NCBI RefSeq assembly: GCF_000691805.2
Contig: NZ_DF820486.1
Location: 62,001-126,000, forward strand
Direction: 5' to 3'
Origin: Weissella oryzae SG25
GTDB taxonomy: Bacteria; Bacillota; Bacilli; Lactobacillales; Lactobacillaceae
Length of the DNA: 64,000 bases
Both the position numbers and the translations under genes were made by a program. Numbering within the stretch: position 1 is the first letter of the stretch; every line of letters begins with the position of its first letter. This document shows positions 53,184 through 60,738 of this stretch, in pieces. The notes below the pieces were generated by a model. That model saw only the letters and a program-made list of their open reading frames with translations, ran no database searches and was not told the DNA's origin.

Positions 53184-54590
53184 CTAATACATATCATCTG
53201 CCAAAGACTTTTGCGTTGCGCGTACTTGGAACCGTAAGCCCTTCGGGTAGAAATTTTTCATCTGACCGTCAACCAACTTACCAAAACCGGTCCCATTGCC
53301 ATTAATTTCCAATAGGTACCAGCCATTTGCATATTTTTGGTCCTTGAAATCTTTTAGCATAAAGGTATCGCCATGCACATACTTTGCCCATTCATCTTGA
53401 TCAACCGTATAACGGTTAGTAAAAGCATCCGGATGAAAAGCTAATGCCAAGGCCAATGAAGGTTCAAACCGATTTTTCTTGACAGTTCCCAAATGTAACC
53501 CAGCGCGTAGTACCTGTAACCCTTTTAATTCGGGGGTACCAACTGGCAAAGCATAAATTTGATCACCAAAGGCCAAGAGCACCGGCTCATCATAGTCTGG
53601 CATATTAACTGTCTTAAAGGCATCCCAAAGGCGCCGTTGTTCTTTGGTTAAATTACTTTGGGCTAACTTTGGTTCCTTAATGACGTTATCCGCATCAGGA
53701 CTTAACCGTAGTTTTGCAACGAAGTGCCCTTCACCATCGAGATGTTGTGGAAATAACCGCGCAGTTCCTGCTAAGACTGGATTGCCATCCGCCCAAGCTG
53801 GACGACCGTCATCAATCTGCGCTGGTTTATCCAACGGGATTAATTGTAATGCTGGGTATTCATTTAACAACCAAGCAATAATTTGCTCATCCTCTTCTGG
53901 TGCAAAGGTACAAGTTGAATAAATCAACTCGCCACCTGGTTTTAGCATTTTCAAGGTTGCTTGCAAAATTTCTCTTTGCCGACTGGCATTTTCAGCTGGA
54001 TAACCTGGATGCCAGTATTGAATTGCTGCTGGGTCCTTACGAAACATCCCTTCCCCAGAGCAAGGTGCATCTAGGATGATTTTATCAAAATAGGCGGGGA
54101 AATGTTTGGCTAATTCGGCTGGTGCATGATTAGTTACTAGTGCATTTCGAACCCCAAAACGCTCAACATTCTCACTGAGAATTTGCGCCCGTTTACGAAA
54201 AATTTCATTTGAAACTAATAAGCCCGCTTGTTGCATAAACGATGCCAGATGAGTTGTTTTTCCACCTGGAGCTGCCGCTAAATCTAAAACTCGTTCACCG
54301 GGTTTTGGCTGCGCCACTTCACCAACATATTGGGCAGATGGTTCTTGTGAATAAATCACCCCATTTGTATGATCAACTGAATGCCCATTAACCGCTCCCA
54401 AACGGCCAAACCGACTCCAAGGCACCGTTCCCGTCACCTGTGTATCATAGAGGGTTACGTTAGCTTTTAGTGGGTTAAGCCGAAAAGCCTTACTAATCGG
54501 TTTTTCATAGGCAGCCAAAAAAGCTGAATATTCTGAGCCTAATAACGCTTGATAGCGTTCTTTAAAAGCCGCTGGTAATTGCTCAATCAT
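53184..54590 (-). CDS. 16S rRNA cytosine-C5 methyltransferase, RsmF/YebU type
   Basis: The product of about 468 residues has the RsmB/RsmF SAM-binding fold: SQEPSAQYVGEVAQPKPGERVLDLAAAPGGKTTHLASFM, KIILDAPCSGEGMFRKDP with the first Cys, and LIYSTCTFAPEEDEQI with the second (catalytic) Cys. The C-terminal extension (GWYLLEINGNGTGFGKLVDGQMKNFYPKGLR) is the PUA-like RNA-binding domain of RsmF relatives. ATG 54590 is 10 bases from AAGGAG; another ATG nine bases upstream is too close to it. Confidence 0.9.
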   Translation of the reverse strand: MIEQLPAAFKERYQALLGSEYSAFLAAYEKPISKAFRLNPLKANVTLYDTQVTGTVPWSRFGRLGAVNGHSVDHTNGVIYSQEPSAQYVGEVAQPKPGERVLDLAAAPGGKTTHLASFMQQAGLLVSNEIFRKRAQILSENVERFGVRNALVTNHAPAELAKHFPAYFDKIILDAPCSGEGMFRKDPAAIQYWHPGYPAENASRQREILQATLKMLKPGGELIYSTCTFAPEEDEQIIAWLLNEYPALQLIPLDKPAQIDDGRPAWADGNPVLAGTARLFPQHLDGEGHFVAKLRLSPDADNVIKEPKLAQSNLTKEQRRLWDAFKTVNMPDYDEPVLLAFGDQIYALPVGTPELKGLQVLRAGLHLGTVKKNRFEPSLALALAFHPDAFTNRYTVDQDEWAKYVHGDTFMLKDFKDQKYANGWYLLEINGNGTGFGKLVDGQMKNFYPKGLRFQVRATQKSLADDMY

Positions 54591-54693
54591 AGCCAACATA
54601 CTCCTTATCTTAAATACATACTGCTATCAATTCTAGCATTCACCAGCCTTTAAAAAAAGCTTTTATCAAAAGAGAATTTAATCTAGTTAATTA

Positions 54694-54738
54694 GCCACAA
54701 AAAAAGGATAGTAAAATCATCTGATTTTACTATCCTTT
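54694..54738 (-). terminator. Terminator of the HAD phosphatase gene
   Basis: AAAGGATAGTAAAATCA / TGATTTTACTATCCTTT, a 17-bp perfect stem with a two-base apex and at least six T on the minus strand. Confidence 0.9.
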
Positions 54739-54778
54739 CAGTGAGCTTACGCTTTACCAACCACCAATAGATACCGTC

Positions 54779-55597
54779 TTACAAGGCCAAAGCTTGTTCC
54801 AAATAACGGGCTAATCCATCGGCTTCATTGCTATATTCAGTAATATCATTAGCAATTTTTTTCAAAGCTGGATTACCATTAGCCATTACAATCCCATGCT
54901 TAGCATACTCAATCATTTCAAAATCATTCATTTCGTCGCCAAAAGCGTAGACATCATCGGGATCAATATCATAGTGCTTTCGTAAATACTCTAGGCCGGT
55001 CGTCTTTGATATACCGGCCGCCGACACTTCAACTACATGCTGGTCACCCCAGGTTTTTACCGTAATGGCTTCATTACCGTAACGCGCTTGCAAAAATGCT
55101 TGGGCGGCCTGCATCTGTACTGGATTTTCACCATGTAAAATAATTGCGTTGACATCTTCACGTAGATTCTGTTTATTCAGTTGATGTAATTGATCGCGGT
55201 CACTTGGAAAAAATGCTAACTCACCCACTGGCCTTAAGCCCGTTGTCGCAGACCAAGCATGGTTTTTATTTTCAGCCGCTAGTAAATCAATCCCTAGGTC
55301 GGCGGCTTGATCAAAAATATCAAAGGCAAGGTCATGATTAATTAATTTAGAATACTCATATTCCCAATTTTCATGGGGCTTATGACCCAAACCACCGTTG
55401 AAATTAATCATTGGTGATTTTAAGCCTATATAATCATAAATACCCGTTGCCAAACGCGCTGGGCGTCCAGTCACAATTGATACAATATGTCCAGCAGCTT
55501 GGGCGGCTTGCAGCACTGCCCGCGTCTTATCTGAAACTTCACCAGCATTATTTAAGGTTGTATAATCTAGGTCAATTCCAATTAACTTTCTTCTCAT
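54779..55597 (-). CDS. Cof-type HAD-superfamily sugar-phosphate phosphatase
   Basis: The 272-residue protein has HAD motif I as DLDYTTL (D9-x-D11-x-T13; the usual glycine is Tyr12), motif II in IVTGRPA, motif III lysine in SKTTGLEYL, and motif IV GDEMNDFEMIEYA. The cap is type C2B (Cof). Such enzymes dephosphorylate sugar phosphates, FMN or pyridoxal phosphate; the substrate cannot be read here. The gene starts 19 bases after xpt, probably in the same transcript, and ends at a very strong terminator. Confidence 0.9.
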   Translation of the reverse strand: MRRKLIGIDLDYTTLNNAGEVSDKTRAVLQAAQAAGHIVSIVTGRPARLATGIYDYIGLKSPMINFNGGLGHKPHENWEYEYSKLINHDLAFDIFDQAADLGIDLLAAENKNHAWSATTGLRPVGELAFFPSDRDQLHQLNKQNLREDVNAIILHGENPVQMQAAQAFLQARYGNEAITVKTWGDQHVVEVSAAGISKTTGLEYLRKHYDIDPDDVYAFGDEMNDFEMIEYAKHGIVMANGNPALKKIANDITEYSNEADGLARYLEQALAL

Positions 55598-55616
55598 CTC
55601 TTACCACCCTAATATG

Positions 55617-56186
55617 CTATGCAAAGATTACTTTGCCATCTTTAAAATCGGCAATTTTTGCCAATGATTCTAACCGAATCCCACGTTCATCCAAGATTTC
55701 ATGGCCTGGTTGGAAGGCCTTTTCAATCACAATTGCGGCACCGACAACGCTTGCTTGGGCGGCATCCATAATTGCTAATAGGCCATTCATCGCCTGCCCA
55801 TTTGCCAAAAAGTCATCCACTAGCAAAATCCGCTCACCGGCACTCAAGAACTTCTTGTCGATAATGATATGGTTCGTTTCCTTCTTGGTAAAAGAATATA
55901 CATCTGCCATATAATTTTCATCAGTCATTGTAATTGCTGCCTTCTTCTTAGCAAAGACCAATGGCACCCCTAGTTCAGCAGCAGCAAAAACCGCTGGTGC
56001 AATCCCCGAAGTTTCAACCGTTACAATTTTATCAATTCGATCATGATCAAATAGCCGCGCAATCTCTTTACCAATCGCTTGCATCAACACTGGATCAATC
56101 TGATGATTCAAAAAAGCATCTACTTTTAGAATATCAGTCCCCAATACGCGCCCCTCTGCAGCGATTCGATTTTCTAGCATTTTCAT
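55617..56186 (-). CDS. xpt: Xanthine phosphoribosyltransferase
   Basis: Xpt joins xanthine to PRPP to give XMP. The 189-residue protein has DAFLNHQIDP (xanthine-type N-terminus), ETSGIAPAVFAA, VFAKKK, and the PRPP loop VDDFLANGQAMNGL. GGAGG is eight bases before the ATG. In many Firmicutes xpt and pbuX form one riboswitch-controlled operon; here they diverge, and the xpt leader is too short to hold its own riboswitch. It supplies the purine pool together with pbuX and prs in this window. Confidence 0.95.
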   Translation of the reverse strand: MKMLENRIAAEGRVLGTDILKVDAFLNHQIDPVLMQAIGKEIARLFDHDRIDKIVTVETSGIAPAVFAAAELGVPLVFAKKKAAITMTDENYMADVYSFTKKETNHIIIDKKFLSAGERILLVDDFLANGQAMNGLLAIMDAAQASVVGAAIVIEKAFQPGHEILDERGIRLESLAKIADFKDGKVIFA

Positions 56187-56269
56187 GTTTGCAGCCTCCG
56201 ATAAAATTGTTTTTCATAGAATAGCACACATTTATCAACCGCCACAAATTTTTTTATTAAAAAATACCC

Positions 56270-56299
56270 TTGCAGTCCAAGTCCATTTACTAGTATAAT
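56270..56299 (+). promoter_or_regulatory. Promoter of pbuX
   Basis: -35 TTGCAG (56270-56275) and consensus -10 TATAAT (56294-56299) with 18-base spacing, followed about 25 bases later by the purine aptamer. Confidence 0.7.
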
Positions 56300-56323
56300 A
56301 CTCGGCATAATATAAACAGTTTC

Positions 56324-56383
56324 GTGATATATATCCGGAGAATGGCCGGACGTTTCTACCCCAGACCGATTTGGGACTATCGC
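56324..56383 (+). promoter_or_regulatory. Purine (guanine-type) riboswitch aptamer
   Basis: P1 is GTGAT / ATCGC. P2 is CCGG-AGAATGG-CCGG with the seven-base loop. J2/3 carries the conserved GTTTCTACC. P3 is CCCA-...-TGGG with a CCGATT loop. J3/1 is ACTAT, where the C at the specificity position marks guanine/xanthine-hypoxanthine recognition instead of adenine (T). All core elements are in place. It is followed at once by a strong terminator, so ligand binding should stop pbuX expression. Confidence 0.92.
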
Positions 56384-56384
56384 C

Positions 56385-56431
56385 AAAACCACACAACCAT
56401 TCTGTGTCGACAGAACTTGTGTGGTTTTTTT
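56385..56431 (+). terminator. Riboswitch expression-platform terminator
   Basis: AAAACCACACAA pairs with TTGTGTGGTTTT around an inner TTCTGT-GTCG-ACAGAA hairpin, followed by a T run. Its 5' side touches the P1 3' strand, as expected of a transcription-terminating OFF switch. Confidence 0.9.
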
Positions 56432-56452
56432 ATTTTATTTTTGGAGGACAAT

Positions 56453-57769
56453 GTGAACACAGTTAGCAAACCCAATTGGGGTCAATCATTAGTTTTAGGT
56501 ATCCAACACGTTTTAGCTATGTATTCAGGTGGCGTTTTAGTGCCGCTTTTGATTGGGGCCGCCCTACACTTTTCTGCACAACAGATGGCCTTTTTAATTT
56601 CAGCCGATATTTTCATGACCGGAATTGGTACTTTGTTGCAATTAAAGCAAATGCGCTTTACGGGAATTGCAATGCCCGTCGTCCTTGGCTCAGCAATTCA
56701 GTCGGTTACTCCGTTAATTAACATTGGCTCAACCCTCGGTTTCGGGGCTATGTATGGAGCGACCATTGCAGCTGGAATCTTTGTCTTTTTAATTGCTGGT
56801 CTTTTTGCCCGGCTACGTGCCTTTTTCCCACCAGTCGTAACCGGCTCACTTATCACGATTATTGGCTTTGCCTTAATTCCTGTTGGTATCCAAAACCTTG
56901 GCGGTGGTGATTTAACTGCGAAAAACTTTGGTTCAGCAACTAACCTGCTTGTCGGCTTTGTTACCATAATCATCATTATGGCAATTACCCTCCTCGCTAA
57001 AGGCTTCTTAAAGTCAATCTCAATCTTACTCGGTATCATTTTAGGAACCCTCTTTGCGGCAAGTTTAGGCGGTGTTTCCCTAGCGGCCGTGGGTCAAGCT
57101 GATTGGTTACACTTGCCTACCCCATTTTTCTTAGCAAAGCCAACCTTTCATAGTTCCGCCATTATCACAATGATTATTGTCGCAATCACCTCAATGATTG
57201 AATCAACCGGCGTTTACTTTGCCTTAGCTGACCTAACCGGGCGCGATTTGAGTCAAAATGACTTGGCACGAGGCTACCGTTCAGAAGGTTTGGCGGTGAT
57301 TCTTTCGGGGCTTTTCAACACCTTCCCCTACTCAACCTTTTCACAAAATGTCGGGGTTGTTCGTTTATCGGGGATGAAATCACGTCGCCCAATTTATTTT
57401 GCCGTCATTATCCTATTACTAATTGGCCTAATTCCTAAGTTTGGCGCCCTTGTTACTGTCATCCCCAGCTCTGTCCTAGGCGCTGCAATGTTAGTTCTAT
57501 TTGGAACCATTGGTGTTCAAGGAATTACCATCCTTAAAAAAGTCGATTTGAATCAAGAACGTAATTTATTAATTGTGGCCCTTTCAATTGGTAGTGGGAT
57601 TGGTGTAACCGTCTATCCACAAATCTTCCAACAGATGCCAACAGCCGTTAAGCTAGTGATAACTAATGCGGTTGTAATTACTTCAATTGTCGCCGTCCTA
57701 TTAAATGCGCTTTTGCCAAAAACTAAGCCTAGCAATGATAAAATCGCTGGTCTTGCTGAAAATAACTAA
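56453..57769 (+). CDS. pbuX: Xanthine permease, NCS2/uracil-xanthine family
   Basis: The 438-residue protein starts at GTG 56453 with GGAGG five bases upstream. It has about 14 membrane segments and NCS2 motifs: LGIQHVLAMYSGGVLVPLLIGAAL, MPVVLGSAIQSVTPLI, and ESTGVYFALADLTGRDLSQNDLARGYRSEGLAVILSGLFNTFPYSTFSQNVG (the conserved substrate-site region with Q/N-V-G). PbuX imports xanthine by proton symport. The riboswitch and the divergent xpt fit xanthine uptake. An open frame continues upstream of the GTG through the riboswitch but has no ribosome binding site. Confidence 0.93.
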   Translation: MNTVSKPNWGQSLVLGIQHVLAMYSGGVLVPLLIGAALHFSAQQMAFLISADIFMTGIGTLLQLKQMRFTGIAMPVVLGSAIQSVTPLINIGSTLGFGAMYGATIAAGIFVFLIAGLFARLRAFFPPVVTGSLITIIGFALIPVGIQNLGGGDLTAKNFGSATNLLVGFVTIIIIMAITLLAKGFLKSISILLGIILGTLFAASLGGVSLAAVGQADWLHLPTPFFLAKPTFHSSAIITMIIVAITSMIESTGVYFALADLTGRDLSQNDLARGYRSEGLAVILSGLFNTFPYSTFSQNVGVVRLSGMKSRRPIYFAVIILLLIGLIPKFGALVTVIPSSVLGAAMLVLFGTIGVQGITILKKVDLNQERNLLIVALSIGSGIGVTVYPQIFQQMPTAVKLVITNAVVITSIVAVLLNALLPKTKPSNDKIAGLAENN

Positions 57770-57788
57770 ATAATGCCCTGCAAAATTT

Positions 57789-57838
57789 AAAGGGGTGGCA
57801 ATCAAAACACAGTTAAGTGTTTGATTGCCACCCCTTTT
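57789..57838 (+). terminator. Terminator of pbuX
   Basis: AAAGGGGTGGCAATCAAA / TTTGATTGCCACCCCTTT is an 18-bp perfect stem with a 14-base loop, followed by T residues. Confidence 0.9.
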
Positions 57839-57857
57839 TCTTGCACTAAAGCTAAAC

Positions 57858-57884
57858 AAAAAAACGACTGAAAAACTTCAGTCG
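57858..57884 (-). terminator. Terminator of the aldo/keto reductase gene
   Basis: Minus-strand CGACTGAA / TTCAGTCG with a four-base loop and seven T after it. Confidence 0.85.
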
Positions 57885-57895
57885 CTTCTTTATCT

Positions 57896-58882
57896 TTAAC
57901 CTAAGATTGCATCAATCTGACCAAGCTCGGCTTCAGTAAAGTCCATATTAGCTGTGAACTTGATGTTATCTAACAAATGTTCAACTGAAGTTGCCCCAGT
58001 AACAATTGAAGCGACGCGATTATCACGCAATAACCAAGCCATTGCCATTTGATTCAAGCTTTGACCACGTTGGGCTGCTAAATCATTTAGGCGATTAAGC
58101 TTGCGTACCGCAGCGGGAATATCGGCTTTAATGAAGTCATTTGAGCGATGTACGGCTATATCAGCCGGAATACCATCCAAATAACGATCAGTCAACAAGC
58201 CCTCAGCCAAGGGACCATAGGCAATCAAACTAGCATGATTCTCGCCTAAGGTATCTAACAAACCAGTGGTCTCAGCATCTCGGTTTAACATATTATATGA
58301 AACTTGATTACCAATAAATGGTGTGTGTAGTTCAGCAAAAATCTTAGCGATTGCTGCTGTTTGTTCAGTTGTATAGTTTGAAACTCCAACATAGAGTGCT
58401 TTGCCTTGGCGAACCAAGAGGTCCATTGCTTCAGCTGTTTCGCGTAAGTTAGTATTTGGATCCCAGCGATGAGCATAGAAAACATCGACATAATCCAAGT
58501 GCATCCGCCGCAATGACAAATCTAGGGCTGCAACCAAGGTCTTCTTACCAGAAAACTCCCCCAAAGGACCAGGCCACATGTGGTAACCAGCTTTAGTAGT
58601 AATGATTAATTCATCACGGTAAGGCTTCAAATCCTTCTCGTACACTGCCCCAAAGGTTTCCTCAGCCGTTCCATTTGAAGGCCCATAATTAGAAGCATTA
58701 TCAAAAGAAAAAATTCCATTATCAAAAGCCTTTAAAATTACTTCACGCGAATTAGCCAAGGGCTTTTGGTCACCCAAGCCCCGCCATAGACCAAATGAAA
58801 CAGCGGGTAAAATCAAACCACTATCCGCAACCCGTCGGTAAGGCATCTTTTCATAACGTTGTTCATCAGCTGCATAAACCAT
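57896..58882 (-). CDS. Aldo/keto reductase, YghZ/AKR14-like
   Basis: The 328-residue protein has the AKR (beta/alpha)8 pattern with the catalytic tetrad: Asp in FSFDNASNYG, Tyr in the same motif, Lys in TTKAGYHMWPGPLGEF, and His in YAHRWDPNTNLRET. The YGPxxGxAEExFG and GYHMWPGPxGE stretches are particular to the YghZ (L-glyceraldehyde 3-phosphate reductase) branch. These reduce reactive aldehydes such as methylglyoxal with NADPH. Here ASNYGPSNGTAEETFG is a close variant. It is a single-gene unit 30 bases after prs. Confidence 0.9.
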   Translation of the reverse strand: MVYAADEQRYEKMPYRRVADSGLILPAVSFGLWRGLGDQKPLANSREVILKAFDNGIFSFDNASNYGPSNGTAEETFGAVYEKDLKPYRDELIITTKAGYHMWPGPLGEFSGKKTLVAALDLSLRRMHLDYVDVFYAHRWDPNTNLRETAEAMDLLVRQGKALYVGVSNYTTEQTAAIAKIFAELHTPFIGNQVSYNMLNRDAETTGLLDTLGENHASLIAYGPLAEGLLTDRYLDGIPADIAVHRSNDFIKADIPAAVRKLNRLNDLAAQRGQSLNQMAMAWLLRDNRVASIVTGATSVEHLLDNIKFTANMDFTEAELGQIDAILG

Positions 58883-58911
58883 CTTTGCTTTTCCTCCACT
58901 AACTAGATAAA

Positions 58912-59883
58912 TTAAATATTAATTTCAGGCCGTCGTGGGCTTTTAAATAGCCCCTCAATTGGTGTATTATCATGAATCCGTTGAATTGCCTCTGCAATCA
59001 ATGGTGCAACCGTTAAGCGAGTCCACTTAGCAAATGGCTCAGTCTTAGGCCAGCCTAAAGAATTAGTTGTCACAATTGTTGAAAGATATTCATCATTTGC
59101 CAACCGCTCAGCTGCATCACCTGACATAACTGCATGGGTTGCGACCCCAATTACATCAGTCGCACCAGCATAGTGTAAAGCACGCGCTGAAACTTGCATC
59201 CGTTTACCCGTATCGATAATATCATCAATAATAATCGCCCGCTTACCACGAACGTCCCCGACAATCGTATCCGTCCCCTTTGGATTTTCAAGGGCAGCTC
59301 GGTCATTAATGACACCCCAAGGTGCATCCAAAAGCTCAGCAAATTTACGCGCACGACCGGCTCCGGTATGGTCAGCCGAGACAACCACAATATCCTTGGT
59401 CATCTTGCGTTCGAAAAAATAATCAGCCAGTAATGGTGCTGCTTGTAGATGGTCAACTGGAATATCAAAGAACCCTTGAATTTGTGCGGCGTGTAAATCA
59501 AGCGCAACCACACGATCAACTTGGTTCATCTCCAACATTGATGCAATCAACTTAGCGGTAATTGGCTCTCTAGAACGGGCTTTGCGGTCTTGTCGTGCAT
59601 AACCATAGTAAGGTAAAACCACGTTAATGGTCTTAGCTGACGACCGGCGTAGTGCATCCACCAAAATCATGATTTCCATGAAAGCATCATTAATCGCCTC
59701 AGCAATTGGTGCAATGATATAAGCATCATCCCCGCGCACTGATTCTAAGACTCGTTCATAGACTTCGCCATCCGCAAACCGTTGAATGTCAATCGGTGTT
59801 AATGGCAAATCTAGATATTCAGCAATTTCTTCGGCTAAGCTATGATTAGCAGTCAAACCAAATAACTTAATTTCTGACTCCAT
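58912..59883 (-). CDS. prs: Ribose-phosphate pyrophosphokinase
   Basis: Prs makes PRPP, which Xpt and nucleotide synthesis need. The 323-residue product has RFADGEVYERV, PYYGYARQDRKARSREPITAKLIA (flexible catalytic loop), LDLHAAQIQGFFDIPVDHLQAAP and VVVSADHTGAGRARKFAELL. The PRPP loop reads DDIIDTGKRM (220-229) in place of the canonical DDMIDTAGTI, and SADHTGAG replaces SPDxGG. It is thus a divergent paralogue; lactic acid bacteria often carry two prs genes. ATG 59883 is chosen with GGAGG five bases before; a TTG 12 bases upstream overlaps that site. Confidence 0.92.
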   Translation of the reverse strand: MESEIKLFGLTANHSLAEEIAEYLDLPLTPIDIQRFADGEVYERVLESVRGDDAYIIAPIAEAINDAFMEIMILVDALRRSSAKTINVVLPYYGYARQDRKARSREPITAKLIASMLEMNQVDRVVALDLHAAQIQGFFDIPVDHLQAAPLLADYFFERKMTKDIVVVSADHTGAGRARKFAELLDAPWGVINDRAALENPKGTDTIVGDVRGKRAIIIDDIIDTGKRMQVSARALHYAGATDVIGVATHAVMSGDAAERLANDEYLSTIVTTNSLGWPKTEPFAKWTRLTVAPLIAEAIQRIHDNTPIEGLFKSPRRPEINI

Positions 59884-59955
59884 GGAATCCTCCAAAAATT
59901 TTATTATCTCTATTCTACCGTAAATTACTTTCTGACGGAAACATTTATCTTACAC

Positions 59956-59984
59956 TTGCGTAAGCTTACGCACTATTTTATACT
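59956..59984 (+). promoter_or_regulatory. Promoter of the TPP-controlled ykoEDC operon, overlapped by a 16-bp palindrome
   Basis: -35 TTGCGT (59956-59961) and -10 TATACT (59979-59984) with 17-base spacing. TGCGTAAGCTTACGCA (59957-59972) is a perfect palindrome that covers most of the -35 box, so a repressor may act in addition to the riboswitch. Confidence 0.6.
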
Positions 59985-59993
59985 AGCCATAAC

Positions 59994-60078
59994 GAATATG
60001 TGAGCTGGGGTGCCCTATGGCTGAGACTTACCCATTGAACCTGATCTAGTTAACACTAGCGTAGGGAGCTTGGATTCA
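59994..60078 (+). promoter_or_regulatory. TPP (THI-element) riboswitch
   Basis: The conserved core is complete: GGGGTGCCC, TGGCTGAGA, ACCC, TTGAACCTGATCTAG, TTAACACTAGCGTAGGGA. Closing stem GAGCT / AGCTT can be extended by GAAT / ATTC. It is followed by a strong terminator, so thiamine pyrophosphate should switch the transporter off. Confidence 0.96.
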
Positions 60079-60096
60079 TTAATACGGATGTATATG

Positions 60097-60139
60097 AGCC
60101 CACAAGAAACCAGCTAAGCGGTTTTTTGTGGGCTTTTTT
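60097..60139 (+). terminator. TPP riboswitch expression-platform terminator
   Basis: AGCCCACAA / TTGTGGGCT with inner AAACC / GGTTT, followed by six T. Confidence 0.9.
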
Positions 60140-60177
60140 CCCACCACAATTCGAAATATATTTAGGGGGTTTGCACC

Positions 60178-60738
60178 GTGCAAACAATTAATCAAAAGAA
60201 GGGTCGCTGGACTCTCAAACAAGTTATTTTCTTGGCTATCATTGCCATTTTCTTTGGCTTCATCTATGAGGCATGGTCTTTTGCCTATTACGCCTTGGCA
60301 GCTACCCCATTAAAAGCGGTGGCTAATGATGCCACCATTGGGGTTTGGCTAATGGCTGGACCGCTGGCTGGTGTCTTATTGCAACGGATTGGGGCTAGTA
60401 CCCTAGGTGAACTTTTAGCTGCCACCATTGAAATGCTATTATTTTCAAGCTGGGGTGTCGGTGTTCTGATTTCTGGTTTGATTCAAGGAATTGGGTCTGA
60501 ACTTGGTTTCACCCTCACCGGTTATAAAAATTGGGGACGCCTTGGTCTAACTCTATCAGTTATCACGAGTACTTTAGTTACTTTCTGTTACGACCTTTTT
60601 GCATCCGGTTATGCGCAATATTCACTAAGCTTTTTACTCGTTCTTTTCTGCGTTCGCTTAATTTCAATTGCCTTTTTCTCTGGTGTGCTTGTCTACTGGA
60701 TTAAACTCCTTGTCGAAAAATCAGGATTAATTAAGTAA
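60178..60738 (+). CDS. ykoE: Thiamine-precursor ECF-type S component YkoE
   Basis: The 186-residue membrane protein starts at GTG 60178, with AGGGGG eight bases before. It has about six helices, and the family pattern FGFIYEAWSFAY...GVWLMAGPLAGVLLQRIGASTLGELLAATIEMLL. YkoE is the substrate-binding unit of the thiamine/hydroxymethylpyrimidine transporter YkoEDC and is almost always under TPP control, as here. The gene overlaps ykoD by TAATG. Confidence 0.95.
   Translation: MQTINQKKGRWTLKQVIFLAIIAIFFGFIYEAWSFAYYALAATPLKAVANDATIGVWLMAGPLAGVLLQRIGASTLGELLAATIEMLLFSSWGVGVLISGLIQGIGSELGFTLTGYKNWGRLGLTLSVITSTLVTFCYDLFASGYAQYSLSFLLVLFCVRLISIAFFSGVLVYWIKLLVEKSGLIK

Noticed and set aside
55961-56224. 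Plus-strand open frames opposite xpt
   Set aside because: They are antisense shadows of a well-supported gene with no start signals.
56324-56452. N-terminal extension of PbuX through the riboswitch
   Set aside because: The frame is open by chance. It lies in the aptamer and terminator, has no ribosome binding site, and GGAGG stands exactly before the GTG at 56453.
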